Assembly (NCBI GenBank): GCA_045616445.1
Contig: JAZLGR010000021.1
Coordinates: 26,750-90,749, forward strand
Direction of reading: 5' to 3'
Source of the DNA: Fimousia sp045616445
Lineage (GTDB): Bacteria; Bacillota; Clostridia; Lachnospirales; Lachnospiraceae
Length of the DNA stretch: 64,000 nt
Shown here: one piece after another, positions 45,553-53,532 of the stretch
How positions within the stretch are numbered: position 1 is the stretch's first letter
Layout of the letters: every line of letters starts with the position of its first letter
The notes under the pieces: generated by a model
What the model saw: the letters and a program-made list of their open reading frames with translations, nothing else
Databases searched by the model: none
What the model was told of the DNA's origin: nothing
Position numbers and translations under genes: made by a program

Positions 45553-46148
45553 TTCGTAAGATTACACAGGAAACACAGTATAAATTTTTGAACTTTTTTA
45601 CCTTTGATGTGACACACAAGAGCGGCCGCGACAGCAAGTATTTTGTTGCCTCCCGCGCAAAAACCATCGAGGATTTAAAGGCAGTGACACATAAGAACAA
45701 CTCCGATGGCGTCATCATCTATTCCATCTGCGATGGTAAGGTAGTGTTAGTAAAGCAGTACCGCTACCCGCTTGACGGCTTCATCTATGAATTCCCTGCA
45801 GGTCTTTGCGAAGCAGGAGAAGACTTTAAGGAAGCTGGCGTGCGCGAGCTGTCTGAAGAAACCGGCTTAGAGCTCCACCCAATTGACGTGGATGACATGT
45901 ACTCCAAACCATTCTTCACAACCATCGGTATGACAGATGAGTCCTGTGGTACGGTATATGGCTATGCAACCGGCACCCCAAGCAAGGATGCCCAGGAAGA
46001 TTCCGAAGAGATTGAAATCGTGCTTGCTGACCGCGAGGAAGTAAGACGTATTCTTAAGGAAGAGAATGTGGCAATCATGTGTGCTTATCAGCTGCAGCAC
46101 TTTCTGAAGGCTGAACCGGGGCATGAGTTTGATTTTTTGAGTGAATAA
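45543..46148 (+). CDS. Nudix hydrolase, ADP-ribose pyrophosphatase-like
   Basis: 201 residues. VVLVKQYRYPLDGFIYEFPAG leads into the Nudix box GLCEAGEDFKEAGV then RELSEETGL (about 87-110), the arrangement of ADP-ribose/sugar-nucleotide pyrophosphatases. AAAGGAAG lies inside the end of the pyruvate-kinase-like gene, so expression is coupled to it. It is the last gene before the long hairpin region. Confidence 0.88.
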   Translation: MGLIRKITQETQYKFLNFFTFDVTHKSGRDSKYFVASRAKTIEDLKAVTHKNNSDGVIIYSICDGKVVLVKQYRYPLDGFIYEFPAGLCEAGEDFKEAGVRELSEETGLELHPIDVDDMYSKPFFTTIGMTDESCGTVYGYATGTPSKDAQEDSEEIEIVLADREEVRRILKEENVAIMCAYQLQHFLKAEPGHEFDFLSE

Positions 46149-46155
46149 TAGAGTT

Positions 46156-46452
46156 AAGCTGTCTATCTAAGTACCTGAGCAGACATTCAAAAGAATAATG
46201 AAAGACTGACAAACTCGTATTTCTCTTTGCTTATTACGATTGTCTATTGGAGTAGAAACACTCCTCAAAATAAAATGCAGGGTGTCTTCCCGATTCGAAC
46301 CTCAACAGAGTTTCGCCTCGGGAAGACACCCTGCTTTATTTTTTCAGACTGTTTCTATCGCCCCTAGACAATCGGCAGCAGAGAAATGCGAGTTTGAGTC
46401 TTTCTATTATTCTCCTGAAAATCGTCTGCTCAGGCATAGAGATAGACAGCTT
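46156..46452. repeat. 297-bp imperfect inverted repeat (long hairpin)
   Basis: The outer ends AAGCTGTCTATCT (46156-46168) and AGATAGACAGCTT (46440-46452) are exact complements. Complementarity then continues with small mismatches and bulges almost all the way in, through CTGAGCAGAC, AGAATAAT, CGATTGTCTA and TAGAAACA. It ends in a perfect 17-bp stem (46277-46293 with 46318-46334) and a 24-base loop. It fills the space after the Nudix gene. It may be an imperfect MITE-like element or a long structured RNA; the apical stem followed by TTTATTTTTT could also end transcription. Confidence 0.8.
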
Positions 46453-46473
46453 TATTCTTTTATTCATGTGGAG

Positions 46474-46572
46474 TGGAGATGGAAAATCCAGGAAGTGACA
46501 ACGATAGGCTCCAAAAAGCAAGTCCAGCTCGCTTTTTAGACCCTATCGCTGTCACTTTCTGGATTCTCTAAT
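46474..46572. repeat. Second long imperfect hairpin
   Basis: The left arm 46474-46519 (containing TCCAGGAAGTGACAACGATAG) and right arm 46531-46572 (containing CTATCGCTGTCACTTTCTGG) are complementary with few mismatches, around an 11-base loop flanked by AAAAAGC/GCTTTTT. It begins 22 bases after the first hairpin. Confidence 0.78.
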
Positions 46573-46901
46573 CGAAAAGTGATATTGCGACAAAAATTGA
46601 TATTTCTTTTGTCTAAAAAATAGAAAAATGTGTATGATTCAAAATTTAGGGAGTCACTGTTTGGAAGACTTTGTTCAAAAAGTGATATTGGAGTGTATAG
46701 GGAATGCAGCACCATGTAAAGATTTCAGAATGTCCAGTTTGTGTAATTCCGCCAATTTCAATTTTTCTCAATTTTCCCGCCAATTTTCCCACCAATCTTC
46801 CCTCTAAATGGGAGCAAAAACGGACACCTAAGGTAGTATTCTATACTCAACAAATACCTAAATTGAAAAACTAAAACTGTATTTTACAGAAGGAGAAGAA
46901 G

Positions 46902-46922
46902 ATGAATCTGGCTGGTAAGTAA
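46902..46922 (+). CDS. Possible leader peptide of six residues
   Basis: ATG-AAT-CTG-GCT-GGT-AAG-TAA (MNLAGK) sits 6 bases after AAGGAG. A translated mini-ORF before a terminator-like hairpin could be a leader peptide, or the remains of a lost gene. There is no direct evidence for expression. Confidence 0.25.
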   Translation: MNLAGK

Positions 46923-47031
46923 CTGTTCAAAGGCAGGCAGATTCTCAGAACTAACAGACAGTTCGCGATTGATCTAAGCTGATGGGGAAGTATTCATAAT
47001 AGATAAACTGTATGTGTGCAGTTTTCGAAGA

Positions 47032-47068
47032 AAGAAGGCACCTGTTCGTATGGCAGGGGTCTTCTTTT
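47032..47068 (+). terminator. Terminator-like hairpin
   Basis: AAGAAGGCACCTG pairs with CAGGGGTCTTCTT (one mismatch, one wobble) around a 9-base loop, ending in TTTT. It lies between the mini-ORF and the promoter of the next gene. Confidence 0.6.
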
Positions 47069-47094
47069 GACTTTTTAGATATTTTGGCTAGCAT

Positions 47095-47123
47095 TTGACT
47101 TTCGTGGCGCAATCTTCTATAGT
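47095..47123 (+). promoter_or_regulatory. Promoter of the class I amidotransferase gene
   Basis: TTGACT (47095-47100), 17 bases, TATAGT (47118-47123); each matches 5/6 of consensus. Start point near 47130. Confidence 0.6.
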
Positions 47124-47159
47124 TAGGGTAGAAGAGAACGCAAATTTGGAGGATTAGTT

Positions 47160-48056
47160 ATGAAACCAGTGATTGGAATTATACCTTTAGTAGACGTAGA
47201 ACAGGATAGCGTGTGGATGCTGCCAGGATATATGGACGGTATCACACAGGCAGGCGGGCTGCCATTTATGATGCCCCTTACAGAAGATGACCAGGATATT
47301 GAACAGTTAGTGGATATGTGCGACGGAATTTTATTTACTGGTGGACAGGATGTATCTCCAGAGATGTATGACGAAAAGCCAATGCTTGAGCTGATCGACT
47401 GTTATCCGGCGTTGGATCATCTGGAATCCAAGATTTTTAAGAAGGCTTACAAACTGAATAAACCGATTTTTGGTATTTGCCGTGGCATTCAGTTTATCAA
47501 TGTAGCCATGGGTGGTTCCTTATATCAGGATCTTCCGATGCAGTTCTGCTCCGATATTAACCATCAGCAGACAGTACCACATGATCAGCCTTGTCATAAA
47601 GTAAGAATCATGGAGGATACACCGCTTTATAAGCTCCTTGGAACAGATCAGATTGGGGTAAACAGCTATCATCATCAGGCGGTGCATGTACCAGCATACG
47701 GCCTTACTCCGATGGCTATTTCTGCAGATGAACTGATTGAGGCTATTTATGATCCAGCCAAAAAGTTTGTCTGGGCAGTTCAGTGGCATCCGGAATGCTG
47801 TCTGGAGAATGATGAAAACAGCAGAAAGCTGTTCCAGGTATTTGTCGATGCCTGCAGACCATATGAAGTGCTGAAGATTGAAGAAGATGTGGACTTTGGA
47901 TGCGAAGAAAGCAAGGAAGTCATGGCAGTTGTAACCATGAAAGATTTCGATGGCAAAGAAGTGACTGTGAAACAGCCAGACAAGATGTTATATGACCGCA
48001 AGATCAAAGAAGGTGACAAAGTAATCTTCGATGTGGAGGGAAAATTGAGAAAGTAG
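47160..48056 (+). CDS. Gamma-glutamyl-gamma-aminobutyrate hydrolase family protein
   Basis: 298 residues, class I glutamine amidotransferase-like (peptidase C26). Nucleophile Cys in FGICRGIQF near 105 and His/Glu in QWHPE near 205 complete the triad; LFTGGQDVSP near 60 is typical of PuuD-like members. About 55 extra residues at the C-terminus (Glu/Lys-rich) are not part of the usual domain. It probably hydrolyses a gamma-glutamyl amide; the substrate is uncertain. A promoter and GGAGG precede it. Confidence 0.88.
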   Translation: MKPVIGIIPLVDVEQDSVWMLPGYMDGITQAGGLPFMMPLTEDDQDIEQLVDMCDGILFTGGQDVSPEMYDEKPMLELIDCYPALDHLESKIFKKAYKLNKPIFGICRGIQFINVAMGGSLYQDLPMQFCSDINHQQTVPHDQPCHKVRIMEDTPLYKLLGTDQIGVNSYHHQAVHVPAYGLTPMAISADELIEAIYDPAKKFVWAVQWHPECCLENDENSRKLFQVFVDACRPYEVLKIEEDVDFGCEESKEVMAVVTMKDFDGKEVTVKQPDKMLYDRKIKEGDKVIFDVEGKLRK

Positions 48057-48144
48057 GCTTCCTCGACACCGATTTGCCAGAGCCAAATCGCCAACGAAGG
48101 CTTTGCCAGCGCCACCTCGCCGGCGCCAACTACATATACAAAAC

Positions 48145-48174
48145 AATCCCCTGAGAGTATCTCCCAGGGGATTT
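48145..48174. terminator. Bidirectional terminator
   Basis: AATCCCCTG and CAGGGGATT form a 9-bp stem between convergent genes. Reading minus, GTTTTG follows; reading plus, TTTCTT follows. Just upstream (48057-48130) lies GC-rich sequence with small dyads. Confidence 0.75.
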
Positions 48175-48198
48175 CTTATGCCTATCTATTCTTCCAAT

Positions 48199-48609
48199 TT
48201 ATTCAGGATGATGGATCACGTACTTGAGATCTTCTGTTGGAAGCAATTCTTCCTGTTCCAAATAAACGATGTCAAATGGTTTGTTGGTGATGAAGACGCC
48301 TTCGCAGTCGCCAACTTCAGCGCCGTGATATCCGCGGGTACCTTCTTCCCACCATACAAAACTGTCTTTTCCAAAGTTGCCCTGATCGGTAACTAATGTT
48401 CCACTGAGCACGTAGATGCCATGGCCACAGTGATGATAATGCCAAGGTGTCACGCTGCCTTCTTTGAAAATGATTCGTTTTACCATCATGCCATTGTCTT
48501 CATCATGATGCATGTAGAATTCACAGGTTGTGTTACCGCTGTTTTTGCTTGTTTTCATGTAATCGTTCATGTTGACATTTGCACCGTCAATTGTGTGTAC
48601 TTTTTTCAA
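48199..48609 (-). CDS. Cupin-domain protein
   Basis: 136 residues with a single cupin barrel. Motif 1 TPWHYHHCGHGIYVLSG contains the metal-binding His residues, and the second motif is degenerate. It may be a small metal-dependent enzyme or a binding protein; no specific function. I chose TTG 48609 (LKKVHTID), because TTGGGAGG is the ribosome site and overlaps the earlier possible start at 48624. Confidence 0.82.
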   Translation of the reverse strand: MKKVHTIDGANVNMNDYMKTSKNSGNTTCEFYMHHDEDNGMMVKRIIFKEGSVTPWHYHHCGHGIYVLSGTLVTDQGNFGKDSFVWWEEGTRGYHGAEVGDCEGVFITNKPFDIVYLEQEELLPTEDLKYVIHHPE

Positions 48610-48646
48610 GATTTTTCCTCCCAATGTGATGAATGATTATTATATA

Positions 48647-49510
48647 TTATTTTTTCTCCGACAGGAACAGACCAATCAGTGTGAGCAATGTTCCTGTAAT
48701 TGTCATTTTGGTCAGTGGCTCGTGGATTAAGAAATAGGAAGCCACCACGGTAATTACCGGCCCGAGATAGATGTAAATGCTGGTCGCCATGATGCCAATC
48801 TTGATGGAAGCCCAGTTCCAGGCCACGAAACAGATGGCGGAGGCGATAAGACTTAAGAAAATCAGGTTCGCCGCAACCTTCGGCTCAAGCATGGCACGAA
48901 ATGGAATCTGGCCGTGATTCAGATAGAGAAACATCGGAATCATAAACAGGAGCCCATAGCTGTTGATGCGGCGTGTGTTGGCAATGGTATTGGTGCCAAG
49001 TGCATTCACCTTCTTTAAGAAGACCGAGTACATGGCCCAGGACGCAGCGCCCAGAATGCCGAGGAGATCGCCAAATGGATTGACCGACAACTTAGAACCA
49101 TTAAAGCTGATCAGAGATATACCAACCATGGCCAGAACGAAGCCAAGATAGAAGAATCGTCCCAGTTTTTCTTCGTCGCGATAGAACATTTTCATAGCGA
49201 TGGCCGTGAAAAATGGTGCTGTCGACATAATGACGCCGATGTTGGACGCCATAGTGTAGGTCAGCGCGAAGTTGTCGCACATATAATATAAGAAAACACC
49301 GAAGAAGCCGCATCCCAGGAAGTAGAGCTCGTTTTTGCCCTGGAATTTCATGCGTTTCGGATAAATCACGTAGAGCAGGGCGACGCCGATCACAAATCGG
49401 ATCACCAGAATCTGCAGTGGTGATAGCACTTCCAAGAGTACTTTCGTTGAAATGTAAGTCGTGCTCCATACCACAATGCAGAATAGAGCCGACAAATGTC
49501 CATATAACAT
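48647..49510 (-). CDS. EamA/DMT-family transporter
   Basis: 287 residues with ten predicted membrane helices in two EamA repeats (about 5-135 and 150-285). WSTTYISTKVLL near 15 and LGPVITVVASYF near 250 fit the drug/metabolite transporter family, which exports small metabolites. The substrate is unknown. ATG 49510 follows TTGGAGG; the frame extends upstream to 49573 without a ribosome site. It is 37 bases upstream of the cupin gene and may be cotranscribed with it. Confidence 0.88.
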   Translation of the reverse strand: MLYGHLSALFCIVVWSTTYISTKVLLEVLSPLQILVIRFVIGVALLYVIYPKRMKFQGKNELYFLGCGFFGVFLYYMCDNFALTYTMASNIGVIMSTAPFFTAIAMKMFYRDEEKLGRFFYLGFVLAMVGISLISFNGSKLSVNPFGDLLGILGAASWAMYSVFLKKVNALGTNTIANTRRINSYGLLFMIPMFLYLNHGQIPFRAMLEPKVAANLIFLSLIASAICFVAWNWASIKIGIMATSIYIYLGPVITVVASYFLIHEPLTKMTITGTLLTLIGLFLSEKK

Positions 49511-49638
49511 AGTTTGTAACCTCCAATTTTCAATAGCATCATATATTATACGGATTTTATGACAGATTGGCAATTCTTTGCTATAATTATTTTACTGATA
49601 TAATATTTTCGAACAATAATGAACGGAGGAATACATTT

Positions 49639-50031
49639 ATGAAAGAAGTATACGATTTTTTAAAGAAATGTGGCACTTATTACCTTGCAACAGTGGAAGG
49701 TGATCAGCCAAGAGTAAGACCATTTGGCACAATCGATTTATTCGAAGACAAGCTCTACATTCAGACTGGAAAAGTGAAGAACATCTCAAAGCAGATTCAG
49801 GCAAATGGAAAAGTGGAGATTTGTGCATTTGACGGCGCAACATGGGTGCGTATCGCCTGCAAATTAGTTCGTGACGACCGCTTCGAACCTAAAAAACATA
49901 TGTTAGACGAATATCCAAATCTTCAGGCTATGTACTCTGCAGAAGATGACAACACAGAAGTTCTTTACATGAAAGACGCTGTGGCAACATTCTCCAGCTT
50001 TACAGAACCACCAAAGACAGTTGAGTTCTAG
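49639..50031 (+). CDS. Pyridoxamine 5'-phosphate oxidase-like flavoprotein
   Basis: 130 residues, FMN-binding split barrel. YYLATVEGDQPRVRPFGT (about 14-31) is the usual start of small PNPOx-like proteins, which often reduce or bind flavin-linked substrates rather than make PLP. GGAGG precedes ATG 49639. Monocistronic with its own terminator. Confidence 0.85.
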   Translation: MKEVYDFLKKCGTYYLATVEGDQPRVRPFGTIDLFEDKLYIQTGKVKNISKQIQANGKVEICAFDGATWVRIACKLVRDDRFEPKKHMLDEYPNLQAMYSAEDDNTEVLYMKDAVATFSSFTEPPKTVEF

Positions 50032-50071
50032 AGTAGGGTAGAAGTAAAAGACGAATAATCAGAATGATAAA

Positions 50072-50108
50072 AATCCTCGAGCAAGTATCCTTGCATCGGG
50101 GATTTTTT
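50072..50108 (+). terminator. Terminator
   Basis: AATCCTCGAGCAAG pairs with CTTGCATCGGGGATT (small bulge) and is followed by TTTTTT. Confidence 0.82.
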
Positions 50109-50128
50109 GGGTTTCTCAATGGAATGGA

Positions 50129-51013
50129 TTACCGTCCACCATTCTTCACATAAAGATACCAGGCAAATGCATCCTTATCGGTCACGGAAGGATCGGGCGT
50201 TCTCAATAGTTTCTGCAACAGGGCATCGTCCTTTGGAATGAAGCGGTTGCTTAAAAGCATGCGCTGAATATTTAGATTTCGGTCAAATCCATTGCTGATG
50301 ATCATACAGACAGCGCCGTAGAGACGATTGCGCATGTCTTCATTGATTCGGCGTAAATAGATAGAAATCTGATTTCTGGAAGTACTTAACGGGAAATTCT
50401 CTGGGCGGTGAAGATTAATCCGGGCAAAATCATCGTTTAATTCAAGGTCTCCTTCGAAATAGGAATAGTAGTTTTCCTCGTCTGGAAGTTCAGGAATGAG
50501 ACTGTGAAGCGTCTCAAAATTAGCGTCCGGATTCTTCATGAAATGAAGCAGGGAAGCGTTGGTCATGGTTTCATGGTTGCGGAGATTGAGCAGGGCGCGC
50601 ACGTGGTAGCGGTTTTCCTTGATGAAGATGTGGAACATGCCCATCTTCGTGTTGTTGGTATTTTTGGACAGACTTAGGATGTAGCTATAGTAGAAGTCCT
50701 CGTAAATGTCAGGAATCTTCATGCCATATTCCACCTGAAAAGGCAGAAGCTTCGTGCAGAAATCCTCCATTGTGATGTTCGCGCTGTAGAGTCGCATGTA
50801 GCAGTTGATGCAGTCAAGGAGCACATTCTCGCGAGGGTTGGCTGTCTGCATCTTCAAAAGCTTGTCGATGGTGTTGTGGCTTGGAAGTGCGAAGAGCAGC
50901 GGGTTGTCATTGATGTTGGTTTCGGCTCTTTTTCGTTTCAGATCCTGCCCGTTCTTACAATCGAAAGCTGCTAATAAGTTTTTAATGTTGATTGCTAAGA
51001 TTTCTAAATTCAT
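50129..51013 (-). CDS. Protein of unknown function
   Basis: 294 residues, soluble, mostly helical. It is rich in Asn, Leu and Arg, with no signal peptide, membrane segment or motif that I recognise. The N-terminal region (DLKRKRAETNINDNPLLFAL) has a faint helix-turn-helix look, and the Ser/His/Asn pattern SHNTIDKLLKMQ could be a recognition helix. ATG 51013 follows AGGAGG. It is divergent from the small membrane protein at 51155. Confidence 0.6.
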   Translation of the reverse strand: MNLEILAINIKNLLAAFDCKNGQDLKRKRAETNINDNPLLFALPSHNTIDKLLKMQTANPRENVLLDCINCYMRLYSANITMEDFCTKLLPFQVEYGMKIPDIYEDFYYSYILSLSKNTNNTKMGMFHIFIKENRYHVRALLNLRNHETMTNASLLHFMKNPDANFETLHSLIPELPDEENYYSYFEGDLELNDDFARINLHRPENFPLSTSRNQISIYLRRINEDMRNRLYGAVCMIISNGFDRNLNIQRMLLSNRFIPKDDALLQKLLRTPDPSVTDKDAFAWYLYVKNGGR

Positions 51014-51154
51014 GTTCGTCCCTCCTGTAACCATATTATACCATTTATTGATTGCAGTTGGGTAATAAAATGGGTCAATATGTGGTTTCGTTGGGGCTGG
51101 AACTCCCACGTCCTCCTGCTTTACAATAAGTCTATCAAGACAGAGGAGGAATTC

Positions 51155-51337
51155 ATGATGGAAGCCATGTTAGGTTTTATTATTGCAAATCCAATTGTTA
51201 TATTGATCATTATCTGCGTAGTGGTTTTGTTCTATTATATGGAGACGATCATTCGCCTTTGCCGCTGCGGGCTGATCTTGTATGCACTGTTTACAGTGGC
51301 GAAAATCATGATTGAGATGGGAGTATTGAAGATATAG
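51155..51337 (+). CDS. Small membrane protein, 60 residues
   Basis: Two hydrophobic segments (about 7-27 and 38-55) are separated by the short loop ETIIRLCRCG. A very strong GAGGAGGA site stands 6 bases before ATG 51155, so it is very likely translated. No known family. It has a strong bidirectional terminator of its own. Confidence 0.68.
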   Translation: MMEAMLGFIIANPIVILIIICVVVLFYYMETIIRLCRCGLILYALFTVAKIMIEMGVLKI

Positions 51338-51370
51338 AAAAGCGGAGAACCCATAATTCTCCGCTTTTTA
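51338..51370. terminator. Bidirectional terminator
   Basis: AGCGGAGAA and TTCTCCGCT form a perfect 9-bp stem with a 7-base loop, with A-run before and T-run after. Confidence 0.88.
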
Positions 51371-51419
51371 TATTTCTCATATTCAATTTTCTCGAAACAC
51401 TTGTGCCTCGTTCTCATAT

Positions 51420-51860
51420 TCACTTCTTCCGAAACACCCGGAATATTTCCTGCGGCACGCCAAATCCAAGAGAAATTCCCACCGCAATCGCCATGGCAAT
51501 TTCAAGTGCCATCAGACCATGATGCATAAACAGATCCTGATCTTTCATAAACATATAATACGCGGTGTAGTAGATGCGCCCGCCGGGAACAAGTGGGAAC
51601 AGTCCCGCCAGCAGATACACCGTCACCGGACATCTGCGCCAGGTCGCCATGGCACGACAGAAAATCGTTGTGCCAATGGAAGCAAGCAGGATGGATAACA
51701 CGGAATTCCAGCCCGCGCCCTCGTTAAACAGCAGGTAGATAATCCAGCAAACTCCGCCGGAAATCCCAATATAGACAAGCTCCTCCTTTGGCCCGTTGAA
51801 CACGATGCCAAAGCCGATGGTAGCCAGCATACACATAATAAAATGAATCACTAACGTCAT
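51420..51860 (-). CDS. Threonine/serine exporter, small subunit (ThrE C-terminal half)
   Basis: 146 residues, about four or five membrane helices. GLFPLVPGGRIYYTAY near 90 matches the ThrE_2/DUF3815 family, which with a DUF1212 partner makes a split ThrE-like exporter. It is translated right after its partner (12-base gap), with AGGAGG at the start. Amino acid export is the family inference, not shown here. Confidence 0.85.
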   Translation of the reverse strand: MTLVIHFIMCMLATIGFGIVFNGPKEELVYIGISGGVCWIIYLLFNEGAGWNSVLSILLASIGTTIFCRAMATWRRCPVTVYLLAGLFPLVPGGRIYYTAYYMFMKDQDLFMHHGLMALEIAMAIAVGISLGFGVPQEIFRVFRKK

Positions 51861-51872
51861 AACCAGCACCTC

Positions 51873-52634
51873 CTACATCATATTCCCAAAGAAATAGAAC
51901 GCGATGCCAACCCCGATGGCAAGCTCTGCCGCGCCCATCAAAGCGTCAATTAAGTGGAACCAGCCCGATAGATAGTCCGCATTGAACAAATCTCGAATTC
52001 CAGTGGTAAATGTGGTTCCCGGAATTAAAGCGAAGATTCCACCGATGATCAGCATATCCAGATTCACCGGATGCACACATGCCGCCACGAAAATACTAAA
52101 AAGTGTAATCATGAAGCTGCCGCCCACATTGAGCAGCACCCCGGAAATGTTATGTCGCGATGCCAGCAGCGTAATCGTTCTTAAGAAGGCGCCAATCAAA
52201 AATCCAAACACACAGTCCGTCGGACTCGCCCCAATGATGTAGATGAACCCTGCACAGCCGACACCGCATCCCACAGCCTGAATCATATCGCTGTATGGTT
52301 CAATCCCTTGAATTCGTTTCAGCGACTCGCGCGCCTGCGGCACGGTGACCTCATAGCTGCAGATATCACGGGAAAGCTGATTGAGCTCCTTGATTTTTTT
52401 CAAATGTAACGGCCCCGTCTTCACCTGTCGGATAATCGTATCCGTGTCCTCAGAATCTTCCCCACAATCGGCAAATATGCCGTTGGAAAATACAAAAACA
52501 TTATAATCGGTAAAATCGTAGGCCTCGATGATGCGTCGAATGGTCTCCTCAACGCGGTAGATTTCGGCACCATTTTCCAAAAGCTGCTGCCCCACATCGA
52601 CAGCCAGCGTCAGAATAATCTTCTGTTCAGTCAT
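51873..52634 (-). CDS. Threonine/serine exporter, large subunit (ThrE N-terminal half)
   Basis: 253 residues. The cytoplasmic N-terminal part (DVGQQLLENGAEIYRVEETI) and the membrane part with IFALIPGTTFTTGIRDL near 212 are the DUF1212/ThrE signatures. It pairs with the downstream small subunit. The long frame continues upstream to 53201, opposite the phosphatase gene, but that part is not protein-like; ATG 52634 gives the family's usual start, with a weak AAAGG site. Confidence 0.86.
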   Translation of the reverse strand: MTEQKIILTLAVDVGQQLLENGAEIYRVEETIRRIIEAYDFTDYNVFVFSNGIFADCGEDSEDTDTIIRQVKTGPLHLKKIKELNQLSRDICSYEVTVPQARESLKRIQGIEPYSDMIQAVGCGVGCAGFIYIIGASPTDCVFGFLIGAFLRTITLLASRHNISGVLLNVGGSFMITLFSIFVAACVHPVNLDMLIIGGIFALIPGTTFTTGIRDLFNADYLSGWFHLIDALMGAAELAIGVGIAFYFFGNMM

Positions 52635-52851
52635 TATACATACCAACCTTTGAGTACTAATCTTTATCTTTGTCTCAACTACGATTATAGCACTATGTAT
52701 ACATTTGTCACCATGTAGGTTTTTACAAAGTGGAGTGAAGATTTTCGTAGATTTTGCAATATTTAGGAGATGTGTAAATATCGAATCCCATGCACACAGG
52801 AAAAGGCAAATGGGGTATAATGGTAGAAGATCATAGAACAGGAGATTAGAC

Positions 52852-53391
52852 ATGGGAAAAATATATTTTGTAAGACATGGCCAGAGCCAGTGGAACGTGG
52901 AGAATAAGATTTGTGGTGCCACGGACATCCCATTGACGGAGTACGGCCACGAGCAGGCGTTAGAAACAGGCAGAAATATCATCAAACAAGGCATCACCGC
53001 CGACGAAATCCTGTATTCACCGCTTGTCAGAGCAGCAGATACCGCGAAACGCATTTCTGAAATGACAGGCATCCCGGCAAGAATGGAACCCCGACTGATC
53101 GAGCAGAACTTTGGCAAATGGGAATCTACCCCACGAGACGGGCTGGACTTTAAGAAGGCAAAAGAATTCTTTGCCATCAGCCATGAAGGTGGAGAGTCCA
53201 CCTTAAAACTTGCCCAGAGAATTTATAATCTGTTGGACGACTGCAAGGCGGAAAGTGACGAAAAGACTTACATCCTGGTGGCTCACAACGGAATTGCCAG
53301 AGTGGTACAGTCTTATTTTACAGACATGACCAATGAAGAGTATGCAGCATTTGGTGTGAAGAACTGCCAGGTGCTGGAGTTTGAGTTTTAG
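52852..53391 (+). CDS. Histidine phosphatase family protein
   Basis: 179 residues of the phosphoglycerate mutase/acid phosphatase superfamily. FVRHGQSQWN (catalytic His about 9, Arg 8), SPLVRAADTA with the second Arg, and LVAHNGIAR with the second His near 145 are complete. Clostridial members of this size are often phosphoserine or broad sugar phosphatases. AGGAG precedes the start. Confidence 0.88.
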   Translation: MGKIYFVRHGQSQWNVENKICGATDIPLTEYGHEQALETGRNIIKQGITADEILYSPLVRAADTAKRISEMTGIPARMEPRLIEQNFGKWESTPRDGLDFKKAKEFFAISHEGGESTLKLAQRIYNLLDDCKAESDEKTYILVAHNGIARVVQSYFTDMTNEEYAAFGVKNCQVLEFEF

Positions 53392-53532
53392 GAGACGGAT
53401 GTGGGCGAAAACTCAGGAAGATACAATTAACCCAGTAAATACCATGAGCAAAGCTACCATGGTGAAGAAATTAAAGGGCAGATGGTACAAGAATTCCAGC
53501 AGCGAATCACTGTACAGATAGGAGAGAGAATG

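Larger units (their letters stand above)
46573..47094. other. Gene-free stretch after the long hairpins
   Basis: It holds two copies of a GTGATATTG motif (near 46580 and 46682), pyrimidine-rich repeats of CAATTTTCCC(G/A)CC near 46770-46795, a six-codon ORF with a strong ribosome site at 46902-46922, and a terminator-like hairpin at 47032-47068. No normal gene is visible. Confidence 0.6.

Noticed and set aside
46291..46300. GGTTCGAATC on the minus strand, a perfect tRNA T-loop box, inside the apex of the 297-bp hairpin
   Set aside because: The flanking five bases cannot form a T-stem and no acceptor, D or anticodon arms exist. It is a chance match in the hairpin loop.
46240..46539. 99-codon open frame across the long hairpins
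   Set aside because: It has no ribosome site, reads through both inverted repeats and has no protein-like pattern.
52635..53201. N-terminal extension of the ThrE large subunit
   Set aside because: It lies antisense to the histidine phosphatase, is unlike the family, and the family start is at 52634.
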